Under the pieces are notes generated by a model that was given only the letters and a program-made list of their open reading frames with translations, ran no database searches and was not told the origin of the DNA. Made by a program: the position numbers and the translations under genes. 64,000 nt of DNA, taken from the NCBI GenBank assembly GCA_013339895.1, contig JABACO010000002.1, forward strand, positions 10,500,020-10,564,019, in the 5' to 3' direction. This stretch comes from Ephydatia muelleri (taxonomy: Eukaryota > Porifera > Demospongiae > Spongillida > Spongillidae). Below are positions 22,780 to 44,171 of the stretch, piece after piece (the first letter of the stretch is position 1; every line of letters begins with the position of its first letter).

Positions 22780-25740
22780 TGGAGTGGGAATAGGTAGGAA
22801 TGAAAAACACTCACGTATACATTTATATGGGTAAACTGCACTTCAAAGCATTCATTACTGCAGCGGTGCAGTCATGTTATCTTGCAACCGTTTTGTCTAG
22901 CATAATGCGCAATTAACTTAACTTAATTAATTGCAGACTATGACAGCATAATTGGATCATTTATCGCAATGCATGCATGCACGGATTATACTCGTAACTA
23001 GTGAAATGAACAAGAAAAGCGTGGAAATTGTAACTGAGCGTTGTCCGAGGTTACCAGGCAATTGATAAAAATTGCCGTATAAGCGTTGAAACATACAACC
23101 ACTTTGAAAGTAATGCCGCGAGTGCTACTGACAAAGAGAATGAGGCATATCCCATGGGGTTCGAGCAAGTTAATAATCTTGGTTAGCGCTAATAGCTGGT
23201 TCAAGTAGACAACGATAAATAAAAAGAACAGATCACATTGCACACTGCCATGAGGCATAACAGATACATTGTGTGCACACATGATTTCTGAATGTTTTGG
23301 TCAGTCCCTATCGGCATGCGTTGCATGATTTATTTATCAACTAACTGACTTTTCAATCCATGCGCATATGCGTGGGCGTACCGTAATAGCCATACATCTA
23401 CCCTCGCGCAGAAGCTTTGGCACGCTGTACTATAGACTTTTGCTATTTTATTATACCCTCAATGTTACATTTGCACGTGAGCCAAAGTTTCGTCGTAGAC
23501 GTCATGAATTATTAAACAGGTATTAGCCTGATTTTAATGCATCATCTCCCCCGGCCCCACATTTATGAATAAATTTACGTGGTTGAAATTAATTTAAATG
23601 TCTTGATTTTAGTAAAAAGTGTATGATATCATCGATTTTAGAGTGTATTAAATGTCTTGATTTTAGTAAAGGTGAGCATATTATAATCAAATCGATTTTT
23701 ATAGTATATTAAACATGTTTGAAATTCAATGTGGAAAAGAACAACAGGATGACCGCGTATGTATGGGCCATTTCTGGATATGATTCAGCACAATTGTAAG
23801 GATATAAACCACTTTAATGCACACATCGCACTCAATGATATCTAAATCAGCTTACGCGACCAAATATTCGTGACCTGCTTACACGTTACTGGTACAGCAC
23901 TACAATCATTTTCATATGGAGAAATAAGCGGTGAAAAAAATTGTGAAAGTTACATATTTGCAGCTTGTGGAGTTCATTAGAGTACAATGTGCTCAGCATT
24001 TCAAAACGATAATGGATATTTAACTTTCAAAACACGCCGTGACGCTTTCATACCATATATAAATTATTTTTCAATGAAAGTGTTTATTTACTTTTATTAT
24101 TTGTATTGAGCTTTTCCTTTTCTTTTATTTTAATCTACATTGAAGTAACTGGTGTGACTCATGGGGAAGGGATCAATGTGACATCAATTTGGTTTTCTTA
24201 TTGGAGCAATTTTGGTACGTACAGAATAAATAATGAATACAAAGTGTCACTGAAAAGGTGAGGTGTACATGTAGGCAAAATTTCCTCTTTAAATGTTTCT
24301 CTAAACCCGCATCTAACAGTGCCTATATATCAGTACCTTTGCTCTTACTAACAATTATTAAGTTAGCCCCAATACTACAACATACATCTATCCTCAAACT
24401 CTAAGGGTTATGATCCATCAGCACATATTTTCTGGTAGCATTTTAGTTGGACAGTGTATTAGAACGTATTTGTCACAATGCACTTATTGTTCAGACTGAG
24501 AGACCTTGCATGAAGGCAAAACATTAAGGTGACTAGACTGTAAATAACATGAAGAGGTCAACCAAACATTGACGACCCAAATCTCCTCCATTTAATAGAT
24601 GCAGAAAGTATGCAGCATTTTTGAGATTCATTGCATGTTAGTCCTGATGCAAAGCAAATATAGTTGTAATCATGAACTCAGTACCTTGTACCTCCCTCCA
24701 CATCTTCTCTGCCAAAACAATCCTGGGGCATCATCAGAGTTGATCAAGTTCAACTCTATTGCGGTGAAATATGCAATGCAACGCTGAGACAACTGCAGCG
24801 TAGAAAGCAGCTTTCATTTGTGGCTGTGTATGATTTGCTAATGAAGAATGCGCACTGCAAAGCCCTTGTAGGGCACAGAACAACTGTTTAGTATTGAACC
24901 CGGCTCGCCAGCACTACGCAAGTTGAGCAGTATAGCAAAGTTAAACAGTCGACATCGTTAATGAAACTAATCATAATGTGCATTATGATATATCAGAGGC
25001 TGGCCTGGTTCAAAACGGCACTGCGGCTCTCTATATGTTACGTGGGCTTTACAATATACTCTAGCTGCTTTTCTGTCACATTATGCCACTAAAAACCAAG
25101 TGATAGTTACCCTGAGGTGCTGTCTACTTCTGACCATGAATTAATGCCCCTACATCTCTTTAATGCAGGAACTCTGGAGAAAATCCTTATGGTTAAGATT
25201 CAAGTGATACATGACAAAGAGAAGACGAGTCACATGGAAATGTGTTGTATGTGTGGTGAATGTATTAGTTATCCTACCATGATGACAAACTGATGTGGGA
25301 CCTATAAATACCAGGGATGTACACTGTACAGAACTTCCCAATGTGCAGAAGTCTACTCATGAATGTGTGGAGTTTCTGTCGTGATTTTTTTAAATAGATC
25401 TTTGTCATACCTCTGACCTGAGTTAGTAATTCAAACTTCTTCTTGATTTTAATGTGAATTCTCATGTTGCGAATGTGATTTTAATTGATTTTTGTCATAA
25501 CTACCGCAACCACTTGAAAAACTTCATGTTACTAGACAAACAACACATCGCATGCGCATACGGTATACATGTGCGTACTTCAGTCGCTTTTCTAAAGTTC
25601 ATTCGTGCCATGATAGCATGCGCATTTGCCCCTTATGTCAGCCACACTGAGATTGCTACAGAATAACTGCTATTGGATACTGTATCTACTGCCTATCTCT
25701 TACCATGCAGTGTATCCTCAAGGTTTCATTAGCCACCACA
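22780..25740. other. Intergenic, nothing recognised
   Basis: No supported exon, RNA gene or sizeable repeat was seen. It includes a direct repeat of aatgtcttgattttagtaaa near 23598 and 23651. Confidence 0.4.
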
Positions 25741-25746
25741 AGATAG

Positions 25747-25899
25747 TCTCGTACGCAGACCCTGATCCCACAGCTGCGGATGGATTACATTACTGCTACG
25801 TGGAAAGAGGATGTTAACTCACATCCACACTAACCTCTTTCCACGTAGCGGTGATGTAATCCATCCGCAGCTGTGGGAATCAGGGTGTGGGTACGAGAC
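25747..25899. mobile_element. Foldback element, family shared with 44.5 kb
   Basis: Arms 25747-25810 and 25834-25899 are inverted copies separated by about 23 bases. The arm interior (gcggatggattaca followed by a gctacg segment) is nearly the same as the interior of the palindrome at 44482-44602, while the outer parts differ. This defines one small inverted-repeat family with at least two copies here. Confidence 0.8.
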
Positions 25900-26349
25900 C
25901 ACCTCAAAGAAAACACTTCAATATTTCAAAACAGGATTGTTAAAATCCTACCGAGTCGTCTTTAGGTAGGTACTTCAAGATTTTTTTCAAATCGTGTTTT
26001 GTGCTGCGATTTTATTACCCTCTACAAGAGCACAAAAAATGCTGCAGAACGACACCTTATGCATCATATTTGGATTAGTATCTCAAAAGTTACAGCGTTC
26101 CAAACATTGCATTTTGAGTGAACGGTACAGTATGCGCGATCGTAGAAAAAATTGTGAGGGTTTATGTTCTCTTTACTGCAGCCATTGAACCATTGAACGT
26201 TATCATGCCAGAACGTAACTACATGTAGGGTACACATATATATGCATATACATAAGACTAAATAACGATTTCAAGTATGTACAGGTCATCAGTAACATAT
26301 AGTCAACTAAGAACTCATAAATGGTCATCCTGATTTTCATCATGTTTCC

Positions 26350-26890
26350 GGTACGTAGCAGTACCTTTTGGCATTTTTGACCTTTCTGTTTCTTATAGTT
26401 TGAAACTTTCGCTTGAGAAGCTGCTTTGAAATCAAAATCTCCTTTAGTTTCAATTGTCTGTGTAAACATGCATCGTTCACAGTGGATTCTTAGCTTCCGT
26501 GAGATGGAACAATAAGAACTACTTGGCTTGTCAACTACTGGACACAATGAGGTAGAAGTATGAGGTGCTGAAAGGGTTTGAATTGGAAGGATAAATTGCT
26601 CATCTAACAGATTAATTATGACATCCCAATTCCGATCTACATGCATGCTTCTTCATTGTTTTTATTGTATATCTGTGAAACGTTGTATTGACCTCTGTAA
26701 GGCATCCATGTTGACAAATGCTCCAGCTTGCAGAGAAGTCACTTTTATGGCAGTGTCTGAAATGCTTATTTGTATATAGGTACATCACCAATCCTTTTCT
26801 TAGTACTGCATGCAGCCTGTAGAATATTGCCAGCACTCATACCACTTCTAAATTTTTCAAGATGCTTGTTAAAATCATTAGCAGTCTTCA
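26350..26890 (-). CDS. Possible spliced gene of unknown function
   Basis: On the minus strand an ATG at about 26890 opens MKTANDFNKHLEKFRSGM and continues to a candidate donor. If a very short intron of about 32 bases (gtgatg...tttcag) is removed, the frame continues as TAIKVTSLQAGAFVNMDALQ to a donor near 26698. A further open block (26350-26630) has a paired cysteine (RIHCERCMF) and a basic SNYKKQKGQK end next to a gtactg donor. The last junction does not keep phase in my model, so one boundary or base is wrong. I do not recognise the family. Confidence 0.35.
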
Positions 26891-28014
26891 TCCTAATATA
26901 ATAAATGACACATTTGTTTACAACGTCTACGTATATTACTTCGTGACCGTAAACGTAAGTCAGTATAAATGGCCTGGGGACTAGGCTTGAAATGAAAACC
27001 TTGTTTAAAAAGCACCTTGGGAATCGGTTGTAAATTACAGAATTGCAATCCCTAGTAGTGTTGCATTAGCCATGAAAGGAATCTTAACTAAAAAGTTGCG
27101 CCGCTCGAAGATTAAGGTACACTCTAATTAGAGTTATAATGTGCTCGATCATTCGATACATAAAACTATTTTCTGCTGTTTTAAAAGTTACAAAAACTAG
27201 TAAAAAAAACAGTGCTTGTTATACTAGGAGACTTTGTAAGTGATTTGGTTTTACACAGAGCGTATACCAAGTGCAAACACGTAGGCCATTTGATAACACC
27301 TTGGGAATCGTCTGAAGTCCATGAAAAAAGAAATGCAAGTAGATAATAACCGTTGGAACCTGTTTATCAGAACTCTATCCCCGCCGCTCAACACGTATAA
27401 AAGTTTTGCAAATATGAAAAACAACCATTATTTCAGCCCGCCAGAAATATTGAACAAGTGTAGTTTTCTAGGTTTTGACTGCACAAAGGCTTAGATAATT
27501 TAGTATCCTACCTGAAAAGCACAGCAGAGTCCTCAATTGCTACCAAACCAATACAAACTAGCCTTCGTTTCGATGTCCTGTACAATTTCAATCCATCACT
27601 TCCGTCACAATTTTTACTCGTTATTTCGGTTACCACTTTTTCGGTACACGTACGTCAAATAATGAAGTACCTACTTTAGGTGCAGAAAATATAGTTTAAA
27701 GCAACTAAGTTCCCTTTAAATAATAACACATGGAATGTCGAACACTACCTACGCTATCGCGCATGCCGATCTACCCTACTCGCCCCAAGAACATAACTTG
27801 CGTTGAGCGAATGCACAATAATGATCGATATCACGTGCTGCTAGCCCCATAACGTGATCCACTATTGCATTTAAAGAAACGTTCTGGTGTGTGATATCAT
27901 GAGTACATGCAAACCAAGACTTTTTTTGCACATCAATTGTACTTACAAAATCACACTCGAATAGCTAAGTATGATCTAAGCTTCGAAGTGACAACTTGCG
28001 CGTCATACAGTTCA

Positions 28015-30358
28015 TTAAGCTGTATTTGTGGTGTCTGCCCTATTGTTGACCACCAAGCGACTGTATTGAGCCATGTTGTCATCACCAACACTTTGGGTAT
28101 GCATTTCCCCACGACTTGATTGTGGTTTAGTGTACTTGCGATAGATCAACTTTCCAAATAGAAGCATCATTGCAATGATTATGCCCGCACCAACGAGACT
28201 TCCAACAGAAGCTGCTGCAACCTCTCCTGAGGATAGCTCACTGGAGGATGGTGCACCAGATGTTTCTCCTACACCTTCCAGCATGCCACTGCTGCTTCCT
28301 GCATTGTCTTGTGACAGAGGAGCTGTTGAGGTGCTAGTGCTGTTACAGCTGGCAGTGTGGTTGGTATCGGCTAGCTTCTGGAGTCCATCAGTTCCTCCTT
28401 GTGCACTTTTGCTCCACGTGCCGTCCTGACCTTTCACCCATATTCCCCCATCGTAGTCACCAACCACAAGAGTCCGAGTCACATTGAACTTAGGCTGGGG
28501 TACTGGACTGAATGGTGGAAGCTGAGGAGGCAAGAGGCCGTTTCCATTAAGGGCAACCGGCCAGGATACAGTAGTTTATTTCGCAACCATTGTCCACAGT
28601 TAACATGTGTTGAGTGTAGCCTTGAGGGCAATGGCTGGGCCAATCGGAAAGGTTCACCCCGTATCTGTTGGTACCAGTTATGGCAAAAGGGTTGCCGATT
28701 TCGCAGCTATCAAATCCAGCAAAAAGGAATGGAATATTTGGATCCTTGCTCAACATCCACACTAACGCAAACACTAATGTCCTGGGCCATGGAGAGTGGT
28801 GTAAAATAGATTGGACACCTTGAGGCACCAGTGATTGGATTTGGAGACGTTGATGTGTACACTCCACCAAACAGATAACTTTTGGAAACTGGACCAAGTG
28901 CAGCACACCAACAGGCACGATATTGAAAAGTGCTTGCGACATTCATACCGACACCATGGCAACTACAGCATTCGTCCAAATATAGGAACCCACATGATTC
29001 ACAGACATAGTTACAAACCGTAACATATCTGGTGCCAGTCGTGATCCCTGAACGAAGTCTCACTGGTGTGTAGCCATTTGGACAGCTATAATTACCAGTG
29101 AGTGGGTTGACTTGAGATAAGCCATTGCATTGGGCTCCAATTTCACCATTCAGGACTACACACGTCTGGAACAACCCTCCAAACGTGAAGTTGGTTGATT
29201 TTACACCACAGGAGTTATCATCTACATGAGCTTGGAAGTTAAAGTTTTTGGATCCAGGATCGGTACAGCCATATCGAGTATTCACTTTGTAGTAACGGTT
29301 GATTGCGTTGAAGACACTATCGGCAGTCTGTAGAACGCTCGTTGGTGGAAGGTCCGGCAACGCAGTGGGGGTTATGCAGAAATGAAGGGGATTTCCCGAG
29401 CGATCCGTGGCCACCAGCGCATTCGGCAACCCGTCTTCCCAGTACTGCAATGTAAAGTTGCCTCTGTACCGGGGACCCCCCATGGTGATCAGCTGGGACG
29501 ATTTGCGGTTCTCCTGGTAATTGCTTTGGTTAGTCGTGACATGGGCATAGGCGCTGATGGAGAACTTGCTGAAAAAATCTACTCCCACCGCGGCCGCCAG
29601 TTTGGTTGTGTCTTGCGAATTAACGTAACTGGAGTCCAAATGATCGATCTGGGATAGTACTCCGCCCGCGTCCAAGGTAGTGACGTAATGTGTTCCGTCA
29701 CGATTGGTTGCCATAGCAAATAGTCTGCTCAACAACGATACCGCTTCAGCAGATTACCTATCGGAGCTTCTCGTCCGAGATTACGGAACACACTACAAAC
29801 AGATACCTTCCACTTGAATGCTGGGTGGAGCTGGCTGTCGGGTTGCATGCACTTTGACTGTGTACAGTCTACTTTTAATCAGCGCGCGGGCAGTTTTCGA
29901 GTTATCGTTCACTTGGCGGGATTTGATGGTCCCATATTCAGATGAAAACTTTCTGCCGATGTTTGAGAAGAACGTACCCATCTCAAGGTTGATTGATAAG
30001 GATGTCAGGGATGTGTAATCGTCCCAGTGATCGAAAAACTCGGAGTACAGGTCAATCTTGCTCTCGAGAATCGGGGAGAGAGAGATGCTGTCTGGTAACA
30101 GATACTTCCCGTCGTTGGAAATCGTACACGTGCTGTAGTTGAAGAAGAACACTTCTCCCATGTCGAGGTTTCTCAGGTTATCGAAGCCGCTCCCGGGAAG
30201 TGCCGCGTGATGCGGTACAACGGAGCATCATTGCCCCATCGCTGAGTCACGGGACAGTTCCTTACATCTCCGATCGGAAAGCTGTTGGTCGATTGAGGAG
30301 TCGCTTGGGGTAAATTTGCAGCAAAAAGAACAACGTATAGTGCCGCCATAACTGCCAT
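28015..30358 (-). CDS. MPEG1: MPEG1 / perforin-2, MACPF pore-forming protein, frame broken
   Basis: Perforin-2 is a membrane-anchored MACPF protein that kills engulfed bacteria in endosomes and phagosomes. In order the minus strand shows: a signal peptide (MAVMAALYVVLFAANLPQ); the early motif GSGFDNLRNLDMG; SISLSPILESKIDLYSEFFD; the MACPF signature GTHYVTTLDAGG; a Cys-rich part (YGCTDPGSKNFNF, then CESCGFLYLDECCSCHG); the membrane-proximal domain; and a C-terminal transmembrane segment (VGAGIIIAMMLLFGKLIY) with a short basic tail ending at 28015. Length and order fit the family. The frame changes at about 30190, between 29745 and 29800 (two shifts), near 28745 and near 28540, each fixable by about one base and without other damage. 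A short intron cannot be excluded at 29.75-29.80 kb. It is either a recent pseudogene or a good gene with assembly indels. Confidence 0.88.
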
Positions 30359-30461
30359 ATTGAGATCTATTTTGCAGCGTCGAGTAATTCTCAGCGCGAA
30401 ACAGTGAAGATACTAATAAAAAAGCGTTGCTTATAAATTCACACACCACACCACACCACGT

Positions 30462-31535
30462 GACAAGATGCAGAGGATAAGGGTGCAGCAGCTTTTCTCC
30501 AAAGGGCCAGCTGCTTACGGTCGGCGTATGGAGAGAGAGAGACACGTGCCCTAAATTTCCCCTGAACATCAGATTTCGGCGAATCCTTCCCATTTCAGGC
30601 TGTGAATATACAAATCGCCAGCTGAGAACTTAAACGGCCTGTTACATTATCAGATTAGTTCTGGTAGCGTGTTTTGACACATACATGCAGATAAAATTGT
30701 GCTTACTGGAGAGTTATAATGTATACGTTAGGTCCCTTTTCGCGGAAACGATCCCAAATACAAGTTTATAACGTATATATTATGGGGTGAGAAAGGTAGC
30801 AACTGACTTTCAGTTTTTATTTCCTGTACACATAAACGAGACATACGTACACACACTTATATAATTGAGCTGATAGAATCAGTTGAGAGCTCGTTTTCGT
30901 CCACATTACTATACTCTACAGATTTCTATTTAGTGCCAAGCAGTTTGTGTACGGTGACCATGCGGCAACCCAACAATATATGCTGGCACGTGTGGGTAGG
31001 CCCCTGCACCGCAGCCGCTCAGTGATCCTCTGGATTCCCGCAGATATCATAAGCCGGGACTCAGGCCTGGCTGATACAGTTACCTCAGTAGAATAGATAA
31101 AGGTGCATTATAAAAATTATATGGTTTTGTTTCTATAACTTATTATAACTGTCCCACTTAAATGATGCCCGTATGCACGAGGCTTTTTCCACAGACACTA
31201 TATATCTGTTAAATCATGGCCATTAGATCAGAAAGTGCAAGTGATAGATGAAATGTTCCATAAACACATCTATAGGCCTGGTCTACAATTCACTCTGGTT
31301 GTATGGAATCCTTTCAGTTCAGAAGAGCATGCCCTATTATCTCTTTTGCGCACTTACCACACATGCAGTCCAAGTTTCTAGTTGAGTCATCATGATGCCA
31401 TGGTCTTTGCTCGGATAGTCTGACATGCTTACGTCACGTCTGTGCTACTTTCGCAGCAAATATTTCCATCCAATCAAGTGTTAAACTAGTCTACATGATC
31501 TCTACATTACACGCATGCATGCAATCCTCACAGTT
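30462..31535. repeat. Segmental tandem duplication, unit 1
   Basis: Begins with cgtgacaagatgcagaggat just upstream of MPEG1 and ends at a CA repeat. The whole block is repeated directly at 31614-33405 and its first part again at 33440-33520 and 51330-51440. Unit 1 retains the uninterrupted sequence aacccaacaatatatgctgg (near 30968), which is split by a transposon in unit 2. No gene is seen in it. Confidence 0.9.

Positions 31536-31611
<76 letters not shown>
31536..31611. repeat. (CA)n microsatellite at duplication junction
   Basis: CA repeat separating units 1 and 2. Confidence 0.97.
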
Positions 31612-31613
<2 letters not shown>

Positions 31614-31614
<1 letters not shown>

Positions 31615-32796
31615 CGTGACAAGATGCAGAGGATAAGGGTGCTGCAGCTGTTCTCCTAAGGGCCAGCTGCTTACAGTCGGTGTATGGAGAGACACGTGCC
31701 CTAAATTTCCCCTGAACATCAGATTTAAATCCTTCCCATTTCAGGCTGTGAATATACAAATCGCCAGCTGAGAACTTAAAACGGCCTGTTACATTATCAG
31801 ATTAGTTCTGGTAGCGTGTTTTGACACATACATGCAGATAAAATTGTGCTTACTGGAGAGTTATAATGTATACGTTAGGTCCCTTTTCGCGGAAACGATC
31901 CCAAATACAAGTTTATAATATGGGGTGAGAAAGGTAGCAACCGACTTTCAGTTTTCTTTCCTGTACACATAAACAAGACACACGTACACACATTTAAATA
32001 AATGAGCTGATAGAATCGGTTGAGAGCTCGTTTTCGTCCACATTACTATACTCTACAGATTTCTATTTAGTGCCAAGCAGTTTGTGTACGGTGACCATGC
32101 GGCAACCCAACAATATCAGAGGCGGATTTAGGGGGCCCCCTTTCCTATATGAAGAATGACGTAATGCATACTGTAATTAATGCAGCGTTCTGCATGTTAC
32201 CGTCCTTGGATTTGCACGATTGCACATCGTTCTAGCCAAGTGGGGTCTATGTCGATCTAATCAAATCCTCCTACATGCGTATTAACGAAATATTTAATCG
32301 CGCTATCGATCGAATGGTGCGTGTGGGCAGGAATTGAGGTAAGCGATCAAAAGACGTGAATGGGATGGATCTCAGATTCTTTTCCTCAGAAAACAGATAG
32401 CTATAGAGCTAAATAAACTAACCATACTAATATTATAGTAAAACATACATGAGTCGTTTATAGACCGACATGTAGCTGGTGCTTGACCACGTGCACGCTT
32501 CGGTCACAAATTCACAAAAGCTTTGCGTCACGAATTTAATTGCTGAGCAGTAGGAACCATAGCATTGTGAAGAATGAAGAGTTTTCTCGTGCTATCCATG
32601 TAGGCTCTAGTAATCTGGATATCGTGTATTGAATAATATCACTGTGAATTTCATGCTAAATAAACGCAAAAGCAAAAAAGCGGCTGGGGCTTCGCCCCAG
32701 ACCCCACTGGGGGAGCTATCAGCGCTCCCCCAAAACCCCCTTGCTGTCACGGGAGGGAGCACGCCCCCTCCCCCCAGTTGTGAATATATTTATCAG

Positions 32797-32837
<41 letters not shown>

Positions 32838-33405
32838 TTTCCCAAAATCCTGGATCCGCCCCTGAATATATGCTGGCATGCACGTGTAGGTATAAGCCCC
32901 TGCACCGCAGCCGCTCAGTGATCCTCTGGATTCCCGCAGATAAGCCGGGGATTCTGACTCAGGCCTGGCTGATACAGTTACCTCAGTAGAATAGATAAAG
33001 GTGCATTATAAAAGTTGTATGGTTTTGTTTATTATAACTGTCCCACTTAAATGATGCCCGTATGCACGAGGCTTTTTCAACAGACACTATAAATCATGGC
33101 CATTAGAAAGTGCAAGTGATAGAATGTTCCATAAACACATCTATAGGCCTGGTCTACAATTCCCTCTGGTTGTATGGAATCCTTTCAGTTCAGAAGAGCA
33201 TGCCCAATTATCTCTTTTGCGCACTTACCACACATGCAGTCCAAGTTTCTATCTAGCTAGTTGGTCATCATGAAGCCATGGTCTTTGCTCGGATAGTCTG
33301 ACATGCTTACGTCACGTCTGTGCTACTTTCGCAGCAAATATTTCCATCCAATCAAGTAGTCTACATGATCTCTACATTACACGCATGCATGCAATCCTCA
33401 CAGTT
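31614..33405. repeat. Segmental tandem duplication, unit 2
   Basis: Same content and order as 30462-31535, with small indels, expanded by a 748-base transposon insertion at 32117-32864. It ends in a poly-C run (about 33407-33429) in place of the CA repeat. No gene is seen in it. Confidence 0.9.
32117..32864. mobile_element. MITE-like element with GCGGATYYAGG ends and 5-bp target duplication
   Basis: Ends cagaggcggatttagg and cctggatccgcccctg are inverted repeats. aatat is duplicated on both sides (32112-32116 and 32865-32869). The paralogous block at about 30968-30990 has a single aatat and no insert, so the boundaries are certain. The interior holds the hairpin ctggggcttcgccccag, also found in the 16.75 kb MITE, and a poly-C run of about 40 bases (32798-32837). 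No transposase. Confidence 0.9.
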
Positions 33406-33869
33406 CCCCCCCCCCCCCCCCCCCCCCCCACACACACACACCACGTGACAAGATGCAGAGGATATGGGTGCAGCAGCTGTTCTCCTAAGGGCCAGCTGTT
33501 TACTGTAGTTACCCCACACACAGCTTGTAGGGAGAGATCTACCACACAATCTCACCTCCAGACTATCAACATGCATCTTCATATCTCCATATGATGAATA
33601 CTGGGAGATTTTTTTTCTACTGTAATGTGACTTGTTTCACACCTGACAGAATTAGTGACATCAACTTAGATAACTTCAGATATGTGGTATTCATTTGCAA
33701 TGGAGACATGCACATTGCAAGTCACTTCTACCCTCACTGTATTCACTCAGTCACAATTAACATGACATTAGAAGGTGTGGCTTAAAGATAGTCTCTTTCC
33801 ACACACAAGTGACACAAAAATGGCACAAACACAAATACATAACAAACAGACCACAGACACTTCAACACA

Positions 33870-42865
<8,996 letters not shown>

Positions 42866-42904
42866 CTGCACATGGAGGAAAGAGGGGAGGATAAGAGTAA
42901 GAGG

Positions 42905-43047
42905 AGGGGGGAGGGAGGGAGGGAGGGAGGAGGGAGGGAGGGAGGGAGGGGGAGGGAGGGAGGGAGGGAGGGAGGGAGGAGGGAGGGAGGGGAGGGAGGG
43001 AGGGAGGGAGGGCGGGCAGGGAGGGAGGGAGGGAGGGAGGGAGGAGG
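42905..43047. repeat. (GGGA)n microsatellite
   Basis: GGGA repeat lying directly beyond the first recognised WDFY3-like exon of copy 2. Confidence 0.95.
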
Positions 43048-43049
43048 AT

Positions 43050-43955
43050 TTGTTTTCATTTTCTGCTGAGTGTTTAAAACCTGCTGAAGTATAAAGGATA
43101 TATGTACAGTATACATGCCTGTATGCATTCTCTGATGTCTTGGGTAGAGAGGAAAAGCATATTCTGTAGTATATACTCTTACTGGTAGTGTGAATAGTCT
43201 AGAAGCATCCATACAGTGTCAATAGAATATAAGTCCCGATGCAAAAACCACAACTTTCTGCTATGACAGTAACTGACATGAACATTGTGGATTACATTGT
43301 ATGTGATTAGTGTGATTGACTGTACATAGTAATCTGCGAGACCTGTGTGATTTACCAATTGATGACTTACTGTACCAATACAATACCTTAATGTTTTACT
43401 GAGTTTGATTATGTATGAATGACAAATTATGTTACAATATTACGTAATTAACAAGATACCACACAAATATTAAGTTATAAAATGAATAATTACCCTCATT
43501 TTTTGCTGCTGGAGGCAAAATTGGAGCTGTTCAAAAAAGTATACCCATTCCATGCCCTTAGTTCTCCAGGAGACCAAAGTGGTATTCATAAACAGTGTGT
43601 CACAGCAGACTAGAGGTTTTGTGGTGCTTCTTTGACCAGTAGTTTACGTTCCTGTGGTTTCAGGGCACCTGGTTTCTCAAGATTGAATAGGCATGATTTT
43701 AGTGTGCTGCATATTGACATTGATGCCATGGATACTAGTAGGTGTGTGTTTCGCTAGTGGAAAGCACTGCCATCCATATTCTGAGCACTTCGTGTCGTTG
43801 TATTCATGTTGTCGTGATTCTGCAGCTTTTGAAGCCACACCAGCAGACACCCCCGCTTCGGAAACAATTTTAGGACTTAGCGGTGAAGATACTGAGATGT
43901 CAAAATCAGCAGTATTCTGTTGAAATCGAATTCCTGCACCGTACACAACTCTTCA
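43050..43955. other. Intergenic, nothing certain
   Basis: No gene I can support. A plus-strand frame at 43693-43923 has spaced C and H residues (SGKHCHPYSEHF) but no confirmed domain or splice partners. Confidence 0.35.
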
Positions 43956-43957
43956 TC

Positions 43958-43983
43958 CAGAGATAATTTATATATTATCTCTG
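43958..43983. repeat. Palindrome of the cagagataat family, copy 1
   Basis: cagagataat...attatctctg around a short AT core. Related copies are at 44919, 59707 and 59848. Confidence 0.85.
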
Positions 43984-44171
43984 CTTCAACAAATGAGACT
44001 CTTACCGCCCGCCCGTTTTTTTTTTGTTTTGAAAAACACTCGTAAGACGCAGTTTAGATACACAGCGCACAATCTAACATAGGCATTGCTTACGTTGTCA
44101 GTGGAGATGCACAGACACTTTCTCTCGTTTTCTCTCGTGTACGGAGTTAAATTACAGTAATAATCGTTACG

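Noticed and set aside
43693-43923. Possible zinc-finger-like exon (spaced Cys/His)
   Set aside because: Spacing fits no finger type with confidence and no second exon was found.
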